NCBI GenBank assembly: GCA_038747915.1
Contig: JBCDJJ010000041.1
Location: 1 to 29,753, forward strand
Length of the DNA: 29,753 nucleotides
Reading direction: 5' to 3'
DNA from: JBCDAP01 sp038747915
GTDB lineage: Bacteria; Planctomycetota; Phycisphaerae; Phycisphaerales; UBA1924
Program-made: the position numbers and the translations under genes
In this document: positions 7,845 through 16,961 of the stretch, one piece after another
Layout of the letters: each line of letters opens with the position of its first letter
Numbering within the stretch: the stretch's first letter is position 1
The notes under the pieces: model-generated
Seen by the model: only the letters and a program-made list of their open reading frames with translations
Databases searched by the model: none
What the model was told of the DNA's origin: nothing

Positions 7845-8917
7845 CGACCGCACGCCACACCGCACGCCCGGTCGCCACATCGGTCTGCATCGCCGTCGCA
7901 TCGCTCATCTGCGCCGCCTGCGCACCCGCGCCCGACCCGGTCGCTTCCGCCATGGCGACGCAGCAGCCGGTCAACGCCCGCGTGCTCGCCGAAGACACAT
8001 GGACCTTCAACGGCGCCGAAGGCCGAAAGATCCTCACCGACCACTTCCGCCTCTTCACCACCGCAACGAGGCCCAAACTCGCAGACCGCATGCCCGCCTT
8101 CCTGGAGCACGGCCTCGCCCACTACCGCACCGCCATCGTCGACCTGCCACCGCCCACGACCGCCAAGCTCGATGTCTATCTCATGGACAACCGCCCACAG
8201 TGGCAGCGGGTCACCCGACGGCTCATGGGCGACCGCGCCGACACCATCGACCGCATCCAGCGGGGCGGCTTCGCCGCCCGCGGCGTCGGCGTCTACTACG
8301 ACATCGGCCAGCGCGACACACTCGCCATCGCCGCCCACGAGGGCTGGCACCAGTACACCCAGCGGACCTTCGATGAGTCGCTCCCCATCTGGGCCGAGGA
8401 AGGACTCGCCACCTACATGGAGGGCTTCCGTCAACGCGACGGCCGCGCCGTCTTCCTGCCGTGGTCCAACCTCGAGCGCTACGACCAGCTCCGCCGTGCG
8501 CACACCTCCGGCACACTCATCTCCCTCGATGAACTCCTCGCCGCTGCACCCGAGGACTACGCCGGCTTCGACGATGAACGCCTTCTCACCTACTACGCCC
8601 AGGTCTGGGCACTCATCCACTTCCTCCTCGAATGGCAGAACGGCGACTACGCCGGCGGCCTGCAGCAGATGCTCCGAGACGCTGCCGCCGGCGGACTCCA
8701 GGCACGCATCGCTGCGAGCTTCTCGGAGCCCGAAGCCGCGTCAGCCGTCGCCTCCGGCCGAGGACCCGCAGCCCTCACTGCCTACTCCGGACTCTCCGTC
8801 GACTCCCTCGCAACCGAGTACCGCCGATTCCTCGACACGCTCGCGCGCCCACCCGTGCGAAACGCCGTCGTCGCCGGCCGATCTCCGCTCGAACCCGGTG
8901 AGGGGGCCGTCCGATAG
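7841..8917 (+). CDS. predicted zinc-metallopeptidase-like lipoprotein (HExxH)
   Basis: 358-aa exported lipoprotein: signal ATSVCIAVASLICAAC with lipobox Cys27, then a domain with AAHEGWHQYTQ (HExxH, His166-Glu167-His170) and WAEEGLATYMEG, whose Glu186 or Glu187 can supply a third zinc ligand as in gluzincins and MA-clan peptidases. The layout (H-E-x-x-H, ~16 residues, E-E-G-L-A) resembles DUF1570-type planctomycete proteins; I infer a peptidase-like fold, substrate unknown. The start overlaps the valS stop as ATGA, so the two genes are translationally coupled, although no functional link is obvious. Transcription probably ends at the hairpins downstream (9079-9207). Confidence 0.85.
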   Translation: MTTARHTARPVATSVCIAVASLICAACAPAPDPVASAMATQQPVNARVLAEDTWTFNGAEGRKILTDHFRLFTTATRPKLADRMPAFLEHGLAHYRTAIVDLPPPTTAKLDVYLMDNRPQWQRVTRRLMGDRADTIDRIQRGGFAARGVGVYYDIGQRDTLAIAAHEGWHQYTQRTFDESLPIWAEEGLATYMEGFRQRDGRAVFLPWSNLERYDQLRRAHTSGTLISLDELLAAAPEDYAGFDDERLLTYYAQVWALIHFLLEWQNGDYAGGLQQMLRDAAAGGLQARIAASFSEPEAASAVASGRGPAALTAYSGLSVDSLATEYRRFLDTLARPPVRNAVVAGRSPLEPGEGAVR

Positions 8918-9078
8918 TGACCGCAAGCTCGGCCCCCCGAAGCAACTGCGGACTTCCCCAGGCTGACCAAAAGTGTGCAAGACACTCAAAAAGCCTCACC
9001 TCCGGTTGGCCTTTCGCCGCTTCGGCTGTACCTTTACCGCGGAAAAGGACGGTCCCGCGCCACGGGACCATGAGATAC

Positions 9079-9105
9079 AACGCTCCACACCTCGTAGCGT
9101 TTTTT
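9079..9105 (+). terminator. rho-independent terminator
   Basis: Stem AACGCT / AGCGTT (9079-9084 with 9096-9101) runs directly into a T-run ending at 9105. It is downstream of the lipoprotein gene on the plus strand. Confidence 0.6.
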
Positions 9106-9164
9106 CGACGCGGTTGTCGCTGCCCGGCACCCGACCTCTCACTATGGCTTCCCTCTTACTCAAC

Positions 9165-9207
9165 GCCCCAGGCTTCGCGGAAACGCGGGGCCAGGGGTTC
9201 TTTTTTT
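9165..9207 (+). terminator. strong rho-independent terminator with GAAA loop
   Basis: Stem CCCC-A-GGC-TT-CGCG, loop GAAA, then CGCG-GG-GCC-A-GGGG (two U-G pairs, one A-A mismatch), followed by TTCTTTTTTT. It is a second plus-strand terminator about 100 bases after the first, so it either backs the first one up or ends a separate RNA. Confidence 0.7.
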
Positions 9208-9279
9208 GCCGTGGTCGACGCCGCGTCGGATCCCGGTGAAACACCCGCTCAGCGCCGCTCAGCCGCCCCAAACGCGATC

Positions 9280-10494
9280 TCACCCCGGCGCACCAAGTGC
9301 CCGCTCGAACACATCGCGCATCGCATCCACATCAACCAGGAACCCATCGTGCCCCGCCGACGAATGGACGACCGTGGCGTCCGCGTCGAAGCCCCGCGCA
9401 CGAAGCGTGCGCGCCGCCTCCACCGACTGCTCCGGCGGGTACAGCCAGTCTGTGTCATAAGCGATGAACCGCACCACAGGTGACGCGCCGTCCGACTCAG
9501 GATCGAGTCGATCGAGCGGTATATCGCACCGATCCATCGCCGCGGTCAGGTGCAAGTACGTCGCGGCATCGAACCGCGCCGCGAACGTCTCCGCCTGATG
9601 GTCCAAATACGTCTCGACCGGGTACCCCTGGTCAAACCTCGAACGCGGACCGCCGAAGGGACTCGGCTCGCGCACGAACCGTTCCTCCATCCCGGCGCAG
9701 GAGAGATAGGAAATGTGCGCAAGCATGCGGGCCACACCAAGCCCTGAGCGCTCAGCAGCGACACCAGCGCTATCGCCACGCTCCAGTTCACCGAGCACCG
9801 CCCGCCGCCCCACATGATTGAGGGCCTGCGCCTGAGCCGTGAGGCGCGGGGCCGCGCACACCGGCACGATCCTCCGGACACGCTTCGGAAAACGCTCGAG
9901 CCACGCCAACGCCTGCATCCCACCGAGCGACCCGCCCGTCACCGCGTACACACGCTCGATCCCGATCGCATCGAGCACCAGCGCCTGCGCCCGCACCATG
10001 TCGCCGACCGTGATCACCGGGAAATCCACCCCGAATGCCTCGCCCGTCGCCGGGTTGATCGAGCACGGCCCCGTCGAGCCGTACCGTGACCCGAGCACGT
10101 TCGAGCACACCACGAAGAACCGATCCGTGTCGATCACCTTGCCCGGCCCGATCGCCTCGTCCCACCACCCCGGCCGCTTGTCGTCCGCCGCGTGCCGGCC
10201 CGCAGCGTGCGCATCCCCCGTTAACGCGTGGCACACCAGCACCACGTTGTCACGATCGGGCGCGAGCGTGCCGTACGTCTCGTAGGCGATGTCCACCTCC
10301 GTGAGCCCGCCGCCGAGTTCAAGTGAAAACGGCTCGTCGGCCGGGCCGACGAGCCGCACACTCTCTGTCTTCACCACCTGATCACCGCGTGCGCCCTCCT
10401 CGCCGGCGCCCGAGCGCACCCCGCGCGCCGCCTCGACGACAACGGGTTGGCTCGGCCGGATCCCTGGCACGCGGCACACTCCGTCCGGGGTCAC
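9280..10494 (-). CDS. metX: homoserine O-acetyltransferase
   Basis: Alpha/beta-hydrolase-fold enzyme that acetylates homoserine with acetyl-CoA (or succinylates it in some members), the entry step to methionine. Seen: VDIAYETYGTL, VCHALTGDAHAAG, the nucleophile elbow TGGSLGGMQALAW (Ser189), the acid in AYDTDWLYPPEQS and the histidine in SSAGHDGFLVD near the C-terminus. The frame opens with GTG at 10494, 14 bases after the metY stop. A later GTG about 40 codons in (VVKTESVRL) would match the usual N-terminus better, so the true start may be near 10374. It is co-directional with metY, so its product O-acetylhomoserine feeds the next enzyme. Confidence 0.95.
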   Translation of the reverse strand: MTPDGVCRVPGIRPSQPVVVEAARGVRSGAGEEGARGDQVVKTESVRLVGPADEPFSLELGGGLTEVDIAYETYGTLAPDRDNVVLVCHALTGDAHAAGRHAADDKRPGWWDEAIGPGKVIDTDRFFVVCSNVLGSRYGSTGPCSINPATGEAFGVDFPVITVGDMVRAQALVLDAIGIERVYAVTGGSLGGMQALAWLERFPKRVRRIVPVCAAPRLTAQAQALNHVGRRAVLGELERGDSAGVAAERSGLGVARMLAHISYLSCAGMEERFVREPSPFGGPRSRFDQGYPVETYLDHQAETFAARFDAATYLHLTAAMDRCDIPLDRLDPESDGASPVVRFIAYDTDWLYPPEQSVEAARTLRARGFDADATVVHSSAGHDGFLVDVDAMRDVFERALGAPG

Positions 10495-10508
10495 CGATCA
10501 CCCATGGC

Positions 10509-11846
<1,338 letters not shown>

Positions 11847-11866
11847 AGCGATGAACTCCTAACTGG

Positions 11867-11898
11867 GCCGGCGTCTCAGTCAGTGCGTGATCGCCGGC
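11867..11898 (-). promoter_or_regulatory. hairpin in the metY leader
   Basis: On the minus strand GCCGGCG and CGCCGGC (7-bp perfect stem, 18-nt loop) lie immediately upstream of the metY ribosome-binding site. No T-run follows, so it would act on translation rather than as a terminator. I compared it by eye with SAM and SAH riboswitch signatures and saw no match. Confidence 0.35.
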
Positions 11899-11959
11899 AG
11901 GTGCTTCGTGATGCTTCAAAGACAAACAGTGAACGAAAAAGTGAACTGGAACATGTGAA

Positions 11960-12742
11960 TCACACCGCGACCCCATCCGGTGCCGCAGCGAAGGTCCTCT
12001 CAAACGGTCCGATGCGCGTGCCATCGCCCTCCACCGCCCCGAGCGACGCCACCTCGAACGCCAGCTCCCACTGCGCCGCCGCGTGGCACGCCTTCGGCTG
12101 AACGATCACGCCGCCAACCTCCGCCGCCTCGGCCCACGACAGCGTCGCATACCGCCGCGGCGGCGGCCCAGGAACGTTCGGGTCCGACTCGAACACACCC
12201 GCCACGTCTTTCACAAGACGCACATCCGCGTCAAGCTGCGACGCCAAGAACAACGCCGAGAGGTCCGAACCGCCACGACCGGTCAGCAGCAACTCACCAT
12301 CAGGACCCACCACGATGAACCCCGGCACGATCACCGCCCGGTGCTCATCGATCGCCCCGCGAAGCCGTCCCACATCGAGCGTTTTGGGCAACGCATCCTC
12401 GATCGAGCCCGAGCCGCGCAGCCCAAGCTGATGCACATCCAGCGCCCGCGCCTCCACACCGATCCGGTGCAGCGCACACGCCAACAGCGCCGCCGACGCG
12501 ATCTCACCCGTGCTGAGCAGCGTCGCCAAGGCCGCCGGATCCGGCGTCCCCCCACGAACCGTCGCCGCCTGCGCGATCAACTCATCCGTCGTATCGCCCA
12601 CCGCCGACACCACCGCGACCACCCCGTTGCGACGCTCCAACGCCGACGCGACTTCACGGGCCGCTGCATCAAACGCAGAGACGTCTGTCAGGATCGACGA
12701 TCCAAACTTCAGCACAGCAAGAGGAGAACGAGCAATCGACAT
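11960..12742 (-). CDS. aspartokinase-like amino acid kinase without ACT domains
   Basis: 260-aa protein with the aspartokinase catalytic fold: VLKFGSSILTD at the N-terminus, VVAVVSAVGDTTDELI, LLSTGEIASAALLACALHRIG, VIVPGFIVVGPDGELLLTGRGGSD and LVKDVAGVFESDPN. The ATG at 12742 (MSIARSPLAVLKFGSS) fits the family N-terminus; upstream codons are unrelated. Classical aspartokinases run to 400-450 aa with two C-terminal ACT domains for feedback by lysine or threonine. Here the protein ends right after the kinase domain, so such feedback would need another subunit. It precedes metY and metX on the same strand, consistent with supplying aspartyl phosphate for homoserine. A homoserine-dehydrogenase partner is not in the window. 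Confidence 0.85.
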   Translation of the reverse strand: MSIARSPLAVLKFGSSILTDVSAFDAAAREVASALERRNGVVAVVSAVGDTTDELIAQAATVRGGTPDPAALATLLSTGEIASAALLACALHRIGVEARALDVHQLGLRGSGSIEDALPKTLDVGRLRGAIDEHRAVIVPGFIVVGPDGELLLTGRGGSDLSALFLASQLDADVRLVKDVAGVFESDPNVPGPPPRRYATLSWAEAAEVGGVIVQPKACHAAAQWELAFEVASLGAVEGDGTRIGPFERTFAAAPDGVAV

Positions 12743-12890
12743 AGCACGAGATCGAGGCATAAGGGACCGATACCGGGTCGGCGACACGCCGACTGCGGCA
12801 CATAACACAGAAATCTGAGTGAGCGGCGATCAGCCGAGCAGGCCAAGGCCGCGTGAACGCAACCATACCGCCCTCGGCCCATTGGTCAAG

Positions 12891-12930
12891 GAGCTTTCAT
12901 CCAGTTTTGTGGATGAATGGAAGAAAGCTC
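12891..12930. other. hairpin downstream of fmdB-like gene
   Basis: GAGCTTTC pairs with GAAAGCTC, and inside CATCCA pairs with TGGATG. It lies just after the fmdB-like stop (minus strand). No T-run follows, so termination is uncertain. The rest of 12743-12942 shows nothing I can name. Confidence 0.4.
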
Positions 12931-12942
12931 ACTCGGGCCGCC

Positions 12943-13233
12943 TCAGGCGTTCAGCTCACCCGGTCCTTTTCCAAACTTCTTCGCCATCTGCCCGTCACCC
13001 GACCGCTCGTACTTCGTGAACCCGAGCCGGTCCAGATTGGCATCCGACAGCGTCGACCGCTCCCGCACATCCGTGTAGTCACCACCGATGTTCGGCGCCA
13101 TCGGCACTCGCCGCACCGGCTCACCGGTCGTCGGGTGCGTCGTGAGCGCCGCATCGCTCATCCGCTGAGTGAGCTCGAACCGCTCACCCGGCGAGCCGTC
13201 ATCGGTCACCGTCTCGTACACGTACGTGGGCAT
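12943..13233 (-). CDS. FmdB-like small protein lacking zinc-ribbon cysteines
   Basis: 96-aa protein. The first ~45 residues, MPTYVYETVTDDGSPGERFE then LTQRMSDAALTTHPTTGEPV and RRV, follow the FmdB/CxxC_CxxC_SSSS pattern (MPTYEY..., F-E-x-x-Q-x-M-x-D-x-x-L-x-x-x-P-x-x-G-x-x-V-R-R). However, all four zinc-ligand cysteines are replaced and the protein contains no Cys at all. The C-terminal half is Lys/Gly-rich. It starts 27 bases after the phosphatase gene stop, so it is probably co-transcribed. The function of the family is poorly known, and the loss of zinc ligands suggests a structural derivative. Confidence 0.78.
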   Translation of the reverse strand: MPTYVYETVTDDGSPGERFELTQRMSDAALTTHPTTGEPVRRVPMAPNIGGDYTDVRERSTLSDANLDRLGFTKYERSGDGQMAKKFGKGPGELNA

Positions 13234-13260
13234 CGCTAGATTGAAGGCACCGACCGGCCG

Positions 13261-14565
13261 CTACTCCACACGCCGGATGATCACCGCCGTTTGATCGTCC
13301 TCGCGGGGCACACCGCCGGTGAAATCGTTCACCCCGTCGCGTAACGCCGCGATCAGCTCCTCCGCGCTCCGGTCCGGGTGCGCGCAGGCAATATCGATCA
13401 CCCGCTGCTCGCCGAACATCTCGCCGGTCTTCGGCTCGGCCGCCTCGTAATACCCGTCGGAGAGCAGTATGAACCGGTCGCCCGGCCCGAGCGTGATCGG
13501 CTCCACCACATCCGCGTGCGGATCGATGTCGATCCCGAGCGGCATCGCGTTCGCCGCCAGCACCATCGATTCCCCGCTCGCACGCACCACAATGAGCGGC
13601 GCCTGACCCGCTGCCGCGTACCCCAGCTCGTGCGTCTCAACATCAAGCAACCCGAAAAACGCCGTCACGAACCGACCCACCGGTAAATCGCGGTGCAGTT
13701 GATCGTTCACATGCAGCGCCAGCGCATCGAGCGAATCGCTCAGACGTGCCCCCATCCGCACCATCGCCAGCACCTGCACCACCGACAGCGCCGGGCCGAT
13801 CCCGTGCCCCGTCGCATCGCCCATGAACACCAGCCCATGGCCCTTCAGGGGTAACTCCGCGATGTCGATCACATCGAACGCATCCCCGCCCGTCTGATCC
13901 GCAGCCTCCGACACACCCGCGATGTCGTACCCGCCAAACGAGGGCAGCGTCGAGGGCAAACTCGACTGCTGAATCCGCTTCGCCACCTCCAGATCCGCCT
14001 CCAGCTTCCGCTTGGCGATCTCCGACTCGATCAGCGTCGCCCGCCGAAGCGCCACCGCCGCCTGGTCCGCCAGGTGCCGCGCCAGCTTGATGTCGCGCGG
14101 CGTGAACCCCGCGCCTTCATCGTCGCCCTGCTTGTTCAGCACCTGCGCCACGCCAACCAGCTCGCCCTCGTGGTCGAGCAGCGGCACCGTCAGAATGCAC
14201 CGCGTCCGGTACCCCGTCTGCTTGTCCACCGACTGGTTGAACCGCGCATCCGCATACGCATCCGGGATGTTGATCACCGCCCGCTCGCGCCCTGCCTCTC
14301 CGATGATCCCCTTGTCCGCCGGCAGCCGAAGATCCGTCCCAAGCCCGTGCGCCTTCGTCGCGAAAAACTCGTGACGATCCGCGTCGTACTGAAATACCGA
14401 CGCCCGATCCGCCGACAGCACATCACGCAGCGCGTTGATCACCAGCCCCAGTACCTCCGCCAGATCAGCCGACGACGCGAGCCGCTGCGCAACTCGCGAC
14501 AGACCGTCGAACGTCGGCTCGTCGATCCAACTCTCGATCACAGCAATCGGCTCAGCAGAGGACAT
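13261..14565 (-). CDS. GAF-domain PP2C-type (RsbU/SpoIIE) serine phosphatase
   Basis: 434 aa from the ATG at 14565 (MSSAEPIAVIESW). Residues ~18-178 form a GAF sensor (FDGLSRVAQRLASSADLAEV to HLADQAAVALRRA). A coiled linker with AKRIQQSSLPSTLPSFGGYD (about 195-215) is typical of RsbU-like phosphatases. The SpoIIE/PP2C domain follows, with metal-site motifs TGGDAFDV, MGDATGHGIGPALS, LLSDGYYEA and REDDQTAVII. Such proteins dephosphorylate anti-anti-sigma factors in partner-switching pathways. No partner (STAS or HATPase) is adjacent, so the output is unknown. The gene is cytoplasmic (no membrane segment), and the cue read by the GAF domain cannot be told from the sequence. Confidence 0.94.
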   Translation of the reverse strand: MSSAEPIAVIESWIDEPTFDGLSRVAQRLASSADLAEVLGLVINALRDVLSADRASVFQYDADRHEFFATKAHGLGTDLRLPADKGIIGEAGRERAVINIPDAYADARFNQSVDKQTGYRTRCILTVPLLDHEGELVGVAQVLNKQGDDEGAGFTPRDIKLARHLADQAAVALRRATLIESEIAKRKLEADLEVAKRIQQSSLPSTLPSFGGYDIAGVSEAADQTGGDAFDVIDIAELPLKGHGLVFMGDATGHGIGPALSVVQVLAMVRMGARLSDSLDALALHVNDQLHRDLPVGRFVTAFFGLLDVETHELGYAAAGQAPLIVVRASGESMVLAANAMPLGIDIDPHADVVEPITLGPGDRFILLSDGYYEAAEPKTGEMFGEQRVIDIACAHPDRSAEELIAALRDGVNDFTGGVPREDDQTAVIIRRVE

Positions 14566-14658
14566 GGGCACCAACAGCCTACCCACCTGACACACAATTC
14601 CCCGAGAGTTTCTCTCATATCCCCGCCCTTGCCATGCAAACCGCCCCTCACCCCCAAC

Positions 14659-14683
14659 GAGTCGTGGGCGCAGGCCCGCGGAC
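14659..14683 (+). repeat. palindromic repeat family 2
   Basis: 25 nt with the family-2 layout (GAG-TCGTGGGC-GCAG-GCCCGCGG-AC), five substitutions from 16211-16235. It lies between the phosphatase and ftsY genes. Confidence 0.6.
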
Positions 14684-14759
14684 GGTCCACCGAGACGCTC
14701 CCAAGCCATCCACCACCGCCCACGCCGAGCACCAATACAACACGCCCGTGAGCCCCACC

Positions 14760-15695
14760 TCACTCCGCGAACATCGCCTCCACGAACGACTCCGGATCAA
14801 ACGCCTCTACATCCTCCACCCGCTCCCCCACGCCCACAAGCTTCACCGGGACCCCCACCGCCTCGCGGATCGCCACCACCACCCCACCGCGGGCCGACCC
14901 ATCGAGCTTGGCCAGAAACACGCTCGTCAGATCGATCGCCTCGTCGAACGACCTCGCCTGCTGCACCGCGTTCTGACCCGTCGTCGCGTCCAGCACCAAA
15001 ATCACCTCGTGCGGCGCCCCAGCGATCTGCTTCGCCGTGATCGACGCGATCTTCCTCAACTGACGCATCAACGCCTCGTTGTTGTGCATCCGACCCGCCG
15101 TATCGATCAGCAGCACATCCACACCCCGCGCCACCGCCGCCTCGCACGCGTCGAACGCCACCGCCGCCGGGTCCCCACCCTCTTTCCCGCGGATCACCTC
15201 CACGCCGAGCCGCTCCGACCAGATCTCCAGCTGCCGCAACGCGCCCGCTCTGTACGTGTCACACGCCCCCAGCAGCACCGACTTGCCCTGCTCACGCAAC
15301 GCGTGCGCGATCTTCGCCACCGATGTCGTCTTCCCCACACCGTTCACGCCCGCCACCAGCACCACCGTCAGCCCGCCATCGCCCGCGAACCGAAGCGACC
15401 GATCCTCCGCCGGCCACATCGCCTTCAACTCGGTCTTCAGAAACTCCAGTACCTCGTCGCCGGTCTCGATCCGCCCCGCCTTGAAATCCGCTCGGATCCG
15501 CTCCACCAGACTCACCGCTGTCTTCACCCCCACATCCGCCTGCACAAGCTTCGCCTCGAGCTCGCGCAGCAGCGCCTCGTCCACCCGGCGCCCCACCAGC
15601 ATCGACCGGATCTGCCGCGTCACCGCGTCGCGCGTCTTCGCGAGCCCATCGCGAAGCTTGCTCAGCGTGCCCAGCGCCCGCTTGAACAGACCCAT
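14760..15695 (-). CDS. ftsY: signal recognition particle receptor FtsY
   Basis: 311-aa SRP GTPase that docks ribosome-SRP complexes at the membrane. N domain helices are at ~1-95 (MGLFKRALGTLSKLRDGLAK; LLRELEAKLVQADVGVKTAV). The G domain has G1 GVNGVGKT (116-123), CDTYRAGALRQLEIWSERLG, LLIDTAGRMHNNEALMRQL, LVLDATTGQNAV and LAKLDGSARGG, with the final helix ending FDPESFVEAMF. The long acidic A domain of E. coli FtsY is absent, as in many bacteria, so membrane contact would rely on the N-terminal helix. The ATG at 15695 is chosen because it overlaps the nusB stop (TGATG) and gives the canonical MxLFxxL start. Confidence 0.97.
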   Translation of the reverse strand: MGLFKRALGTLSKLRDGLAKTRDAVTRQIRSMLVGRRVDEALLRELEAKLVQADVGVKTAVSLVERIRADFKAGRIETGDEVLEFLKTELKAMWPAEDRSLRFAGDGGLTVVLVAGVNGVGKTTSVAKIAHALREQGKSVLLGACDTYRAGALRQLEIWSERLGVEVIRGKEGGDPAAVAFDACEAAVARGVDVLLIDTAGRMHNNEALMRQLRKIASITAKQIAGAPHEVILVLDATTGQNAVQQARSFDEAIDLTSVFLAKLDGSARGGVVVAIREAVGVPVKLVGVGERVEDVEAFDPESFVEAMFAE

Positions 15696-16174
15696 CAGCC
15701 CTCCGGCTCCACCCGCCCCGCCTTCGCGGGCTCGATCACCTGGCTCACCCGAGCCTCGCGCTCCAAGCCCTTCATGTACTTGTCCAGCACGCCGTTCACG
15801 AACGACGGCGAACGCTCGGTCGAAAACTCCTTCGCCAGCTCCACCGCCTCGTTCACCACCACCTTCGGCGGCGTCCGCCCGCTCGTCATCTCGAAGATCG
15901 ACAGACGCAGAATCGCCCGATCCACCGCCGGCTGACGCACCGCCGGCCACTCCGGCGCAAGCCGCAGCGCCGCGTCGTCAGCCCGGCGACGACCGCCAAA
16001 CGCCTCCAACGCCAGCGCCCACGCCGCCTCCCGGTCGCGCCGCCCACGCCGATCGTCCTCGTCCGCACCCTCCACAAACACCGCCCGAAGCACGTCCGGA
16101 TCGTCCTCCGGCCGCGCATCCAGCTCAAACAGCGCCTGAAACGCCAGCCTTCGGATGTCACGAGGTCTCGCCAT
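15695..16174 (-). CDS. nusB: transcription antitermination factor NusB
   Basis: 159-aa NusB from the ATG at 16174 (MARPRDIRRLAFQALFELD). NusB binds boxA RNA with NusE (S10) for antitermination of rRNA operons. The N-terminal basic helix, the DRAILRLSIFEM helix and the C-terminal signature PPKVVVNEAVELAKEFSTER followed by SPSFVNGVLDKY are all present. The ribH-nusB gene order is common in bacteria, and ftsY starts within the nusB stop codon, indicating translational coupling. The C-terminal tail after VNGVLDKYMKG is longer than usual by about 20 residues. Confidence 0.96.
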   Translation of the reverse strand: MARPRDIRRLAFQALFELDARPEDDPDVLRAVFVEGADEDDRRGRRDREAAWALALEAFGGRRRADDAALRLAPEWPAVRQPAVDRAILRLSIFEMTSGRTPPKVVVNEAVELAKEFSTERSPSFVNGVLDKYMKGLEREARVSQVIEPAKAGRVEPEG

Positions 16175-16210
16175 GGGCCGCACAGCGTAGGCCCCATCCA
16201 ACGACACCAC

Positions 16211-16235
16211 GAGCCGCGGGCGCGAGCCCGCGGAC
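16211..16235 (+). repeat. palindromic repeat family 2, best copy
   Basis: Perfect 8-bp stem CCGCGGGC-gcga-GCCCGCGG preceded by GAG and followed by AC, 36 bases upstream of nusB. A partial copy (GAGCCGCGGACCAGC) is at 16363-16377. Related copies flank moxR and lie at 14659. Confidence 0.75.
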
Positions 16236-16303
16236 CAGCACGCCAACACACACGAAGCCCGACCAACACCACACCAAGCCCCCATCACCAAGCGCCCACC
16301 GAC

Positions 16304-16332
16304 GGTGGTGGGAGCGTCCCGCCCCCACGAAC
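16304..16332 (+). repeat. REP family 1, single copy between nusB and ribH
   Basis: Head GGTGG (16304), stem GGGAGCG-TCC-CGCCCCC with one mismatch (16310-16326), tail ACGAAC. An extra CCACCG just upstream can pair with the CGGTGG head. Confidence 0.75.
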
Positions 16333-16405
16333 ACGCCCTCGCCACCACTCACCATCCCAAACGAGCCGCGGACCAGCGCGCCGGCCCGGCCAAAGCGCCC
16401 CCCAT

Positions 16406-16909
16406 TCACTCCGCCTCCGCCGCCTCCGATGGCTCCATCGCCACCACCGTCGCCAGCACCCCAAGCACCGCGTTCATTGCCTCGGCGCCCTTGTTCCCGT
16501 GCTCACCACCCGCCCGCGCACGCGCCTGCTCGAGCGAATCAACCGTCAGCACCCCGAGCCCGATCGGCATCCCGAACTCCACCGTCAACGACGTCAACCC
16601 CTGCACCACCGCGCCCGCGATCACCTCGTCGTGCCGCGTCTCGCCCTTGATCACGCACGCCAGCGCCACCAGCCCATCGAACGATTCCGTCTCGATCGCT
16701 GCGTACGCGATCGCCGGCACCTCGTACGCCCCGGGCGCCGGCATCACCACCAGCTCGTCCTCCGGATCGGCGCCGGGCCGCGTCGCGAACGACTCGACCG
16801 CCGCCTCGCGCAGCGACTCCGTCACCTCCGGGTTGTACCGGCTCACGATCACCCCAATGCGGATCGGCGCGTGGATCGGCTCGGGCTCGATGGTCTGATG
16901 AATCGCCAT
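16406..16909 (-). CDS. ribH: 6,7-dimethyl-8-ribityllumazine synthase
   Basis: 167-aa riboflavin pathway enzyme that condenses a ribityl-aminopyrimidine with dihydroxybutanone phosphate. Motifs: VIVSRYNPEVTESLREAA (substrate-binding N-terminus), VMPAPGAYEVPAIAYAAIE, LACVIKGETRHDEVIAGAVV (with the catalytic His in TRHDE) and PIGLGVLTVDSLEQARARAG. The ATG at 16909 (MAIHQTIE) is preferred over one eight codons upstream that reads MDDRYHRG. Gene order ribH-nusB-ftsY suggests one transcript, with 231 bases carrying two repeat families between ribH and nusB. It is divergent from the prenyltransferase gene. Confidence 0.96.
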   Translation of the reverse strand: MAIHQTIEPEPIHAPIRIGVIVSRYNPEVTESLREAAVESFATRPGADPEDELVVMPAPGAYEVPAIAYAAIETESFDGLVALACVIKGETRHDEVIAGAVVQGLTSLTVEFGMPIGLGVLTVDSLEQARARAGGEHGNKGAEAMNAVLGVLATVVAMEPSEAAEAE

Positions 16910-16961
16910 CCCGCGATGGTACCGATCATCCACCAGGCCCCGGCGCAGGTAGGCTCACACG

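Larger units (their letters stand above)
8918..9279. other. 362-base convergent spacer rich in hairpins, possible small RNA
   Basis: No convincing protein gene is present between the lipoprotein gene (+) and metX (-). Hairpins seen in order: AGTGT-gcaag-ACACT (about 8973-8987) flanked by A-runs on both sides, GCCG-ctt-CGGC (9017-9027), GGTCCCG-cgcca-CGGGACC (9051-9069), and two terminator-like structures listed separately. No tRNA, tmRNA, SRP RNA or RNase P signature was recognised on either strand. The density of structure would allow a short RNA ending at 9105 or 9207, but an extended trailer is equally possible. Confidence 0.4.

Noticed and set aside
8940..8965. GGACTTCCCC resembling the RNase P RNA conserved segment on the minus strand
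   Set aside because: Only a partial match. No other conserved RNase P regions were found in the flanking sequence.
11847..11959. SAM-type riboswitch before metY
   Set aside because: Position is suitable and a hairpin is present, but none of the SAM-I, SAM-II or SAH core sequences could be recognised.
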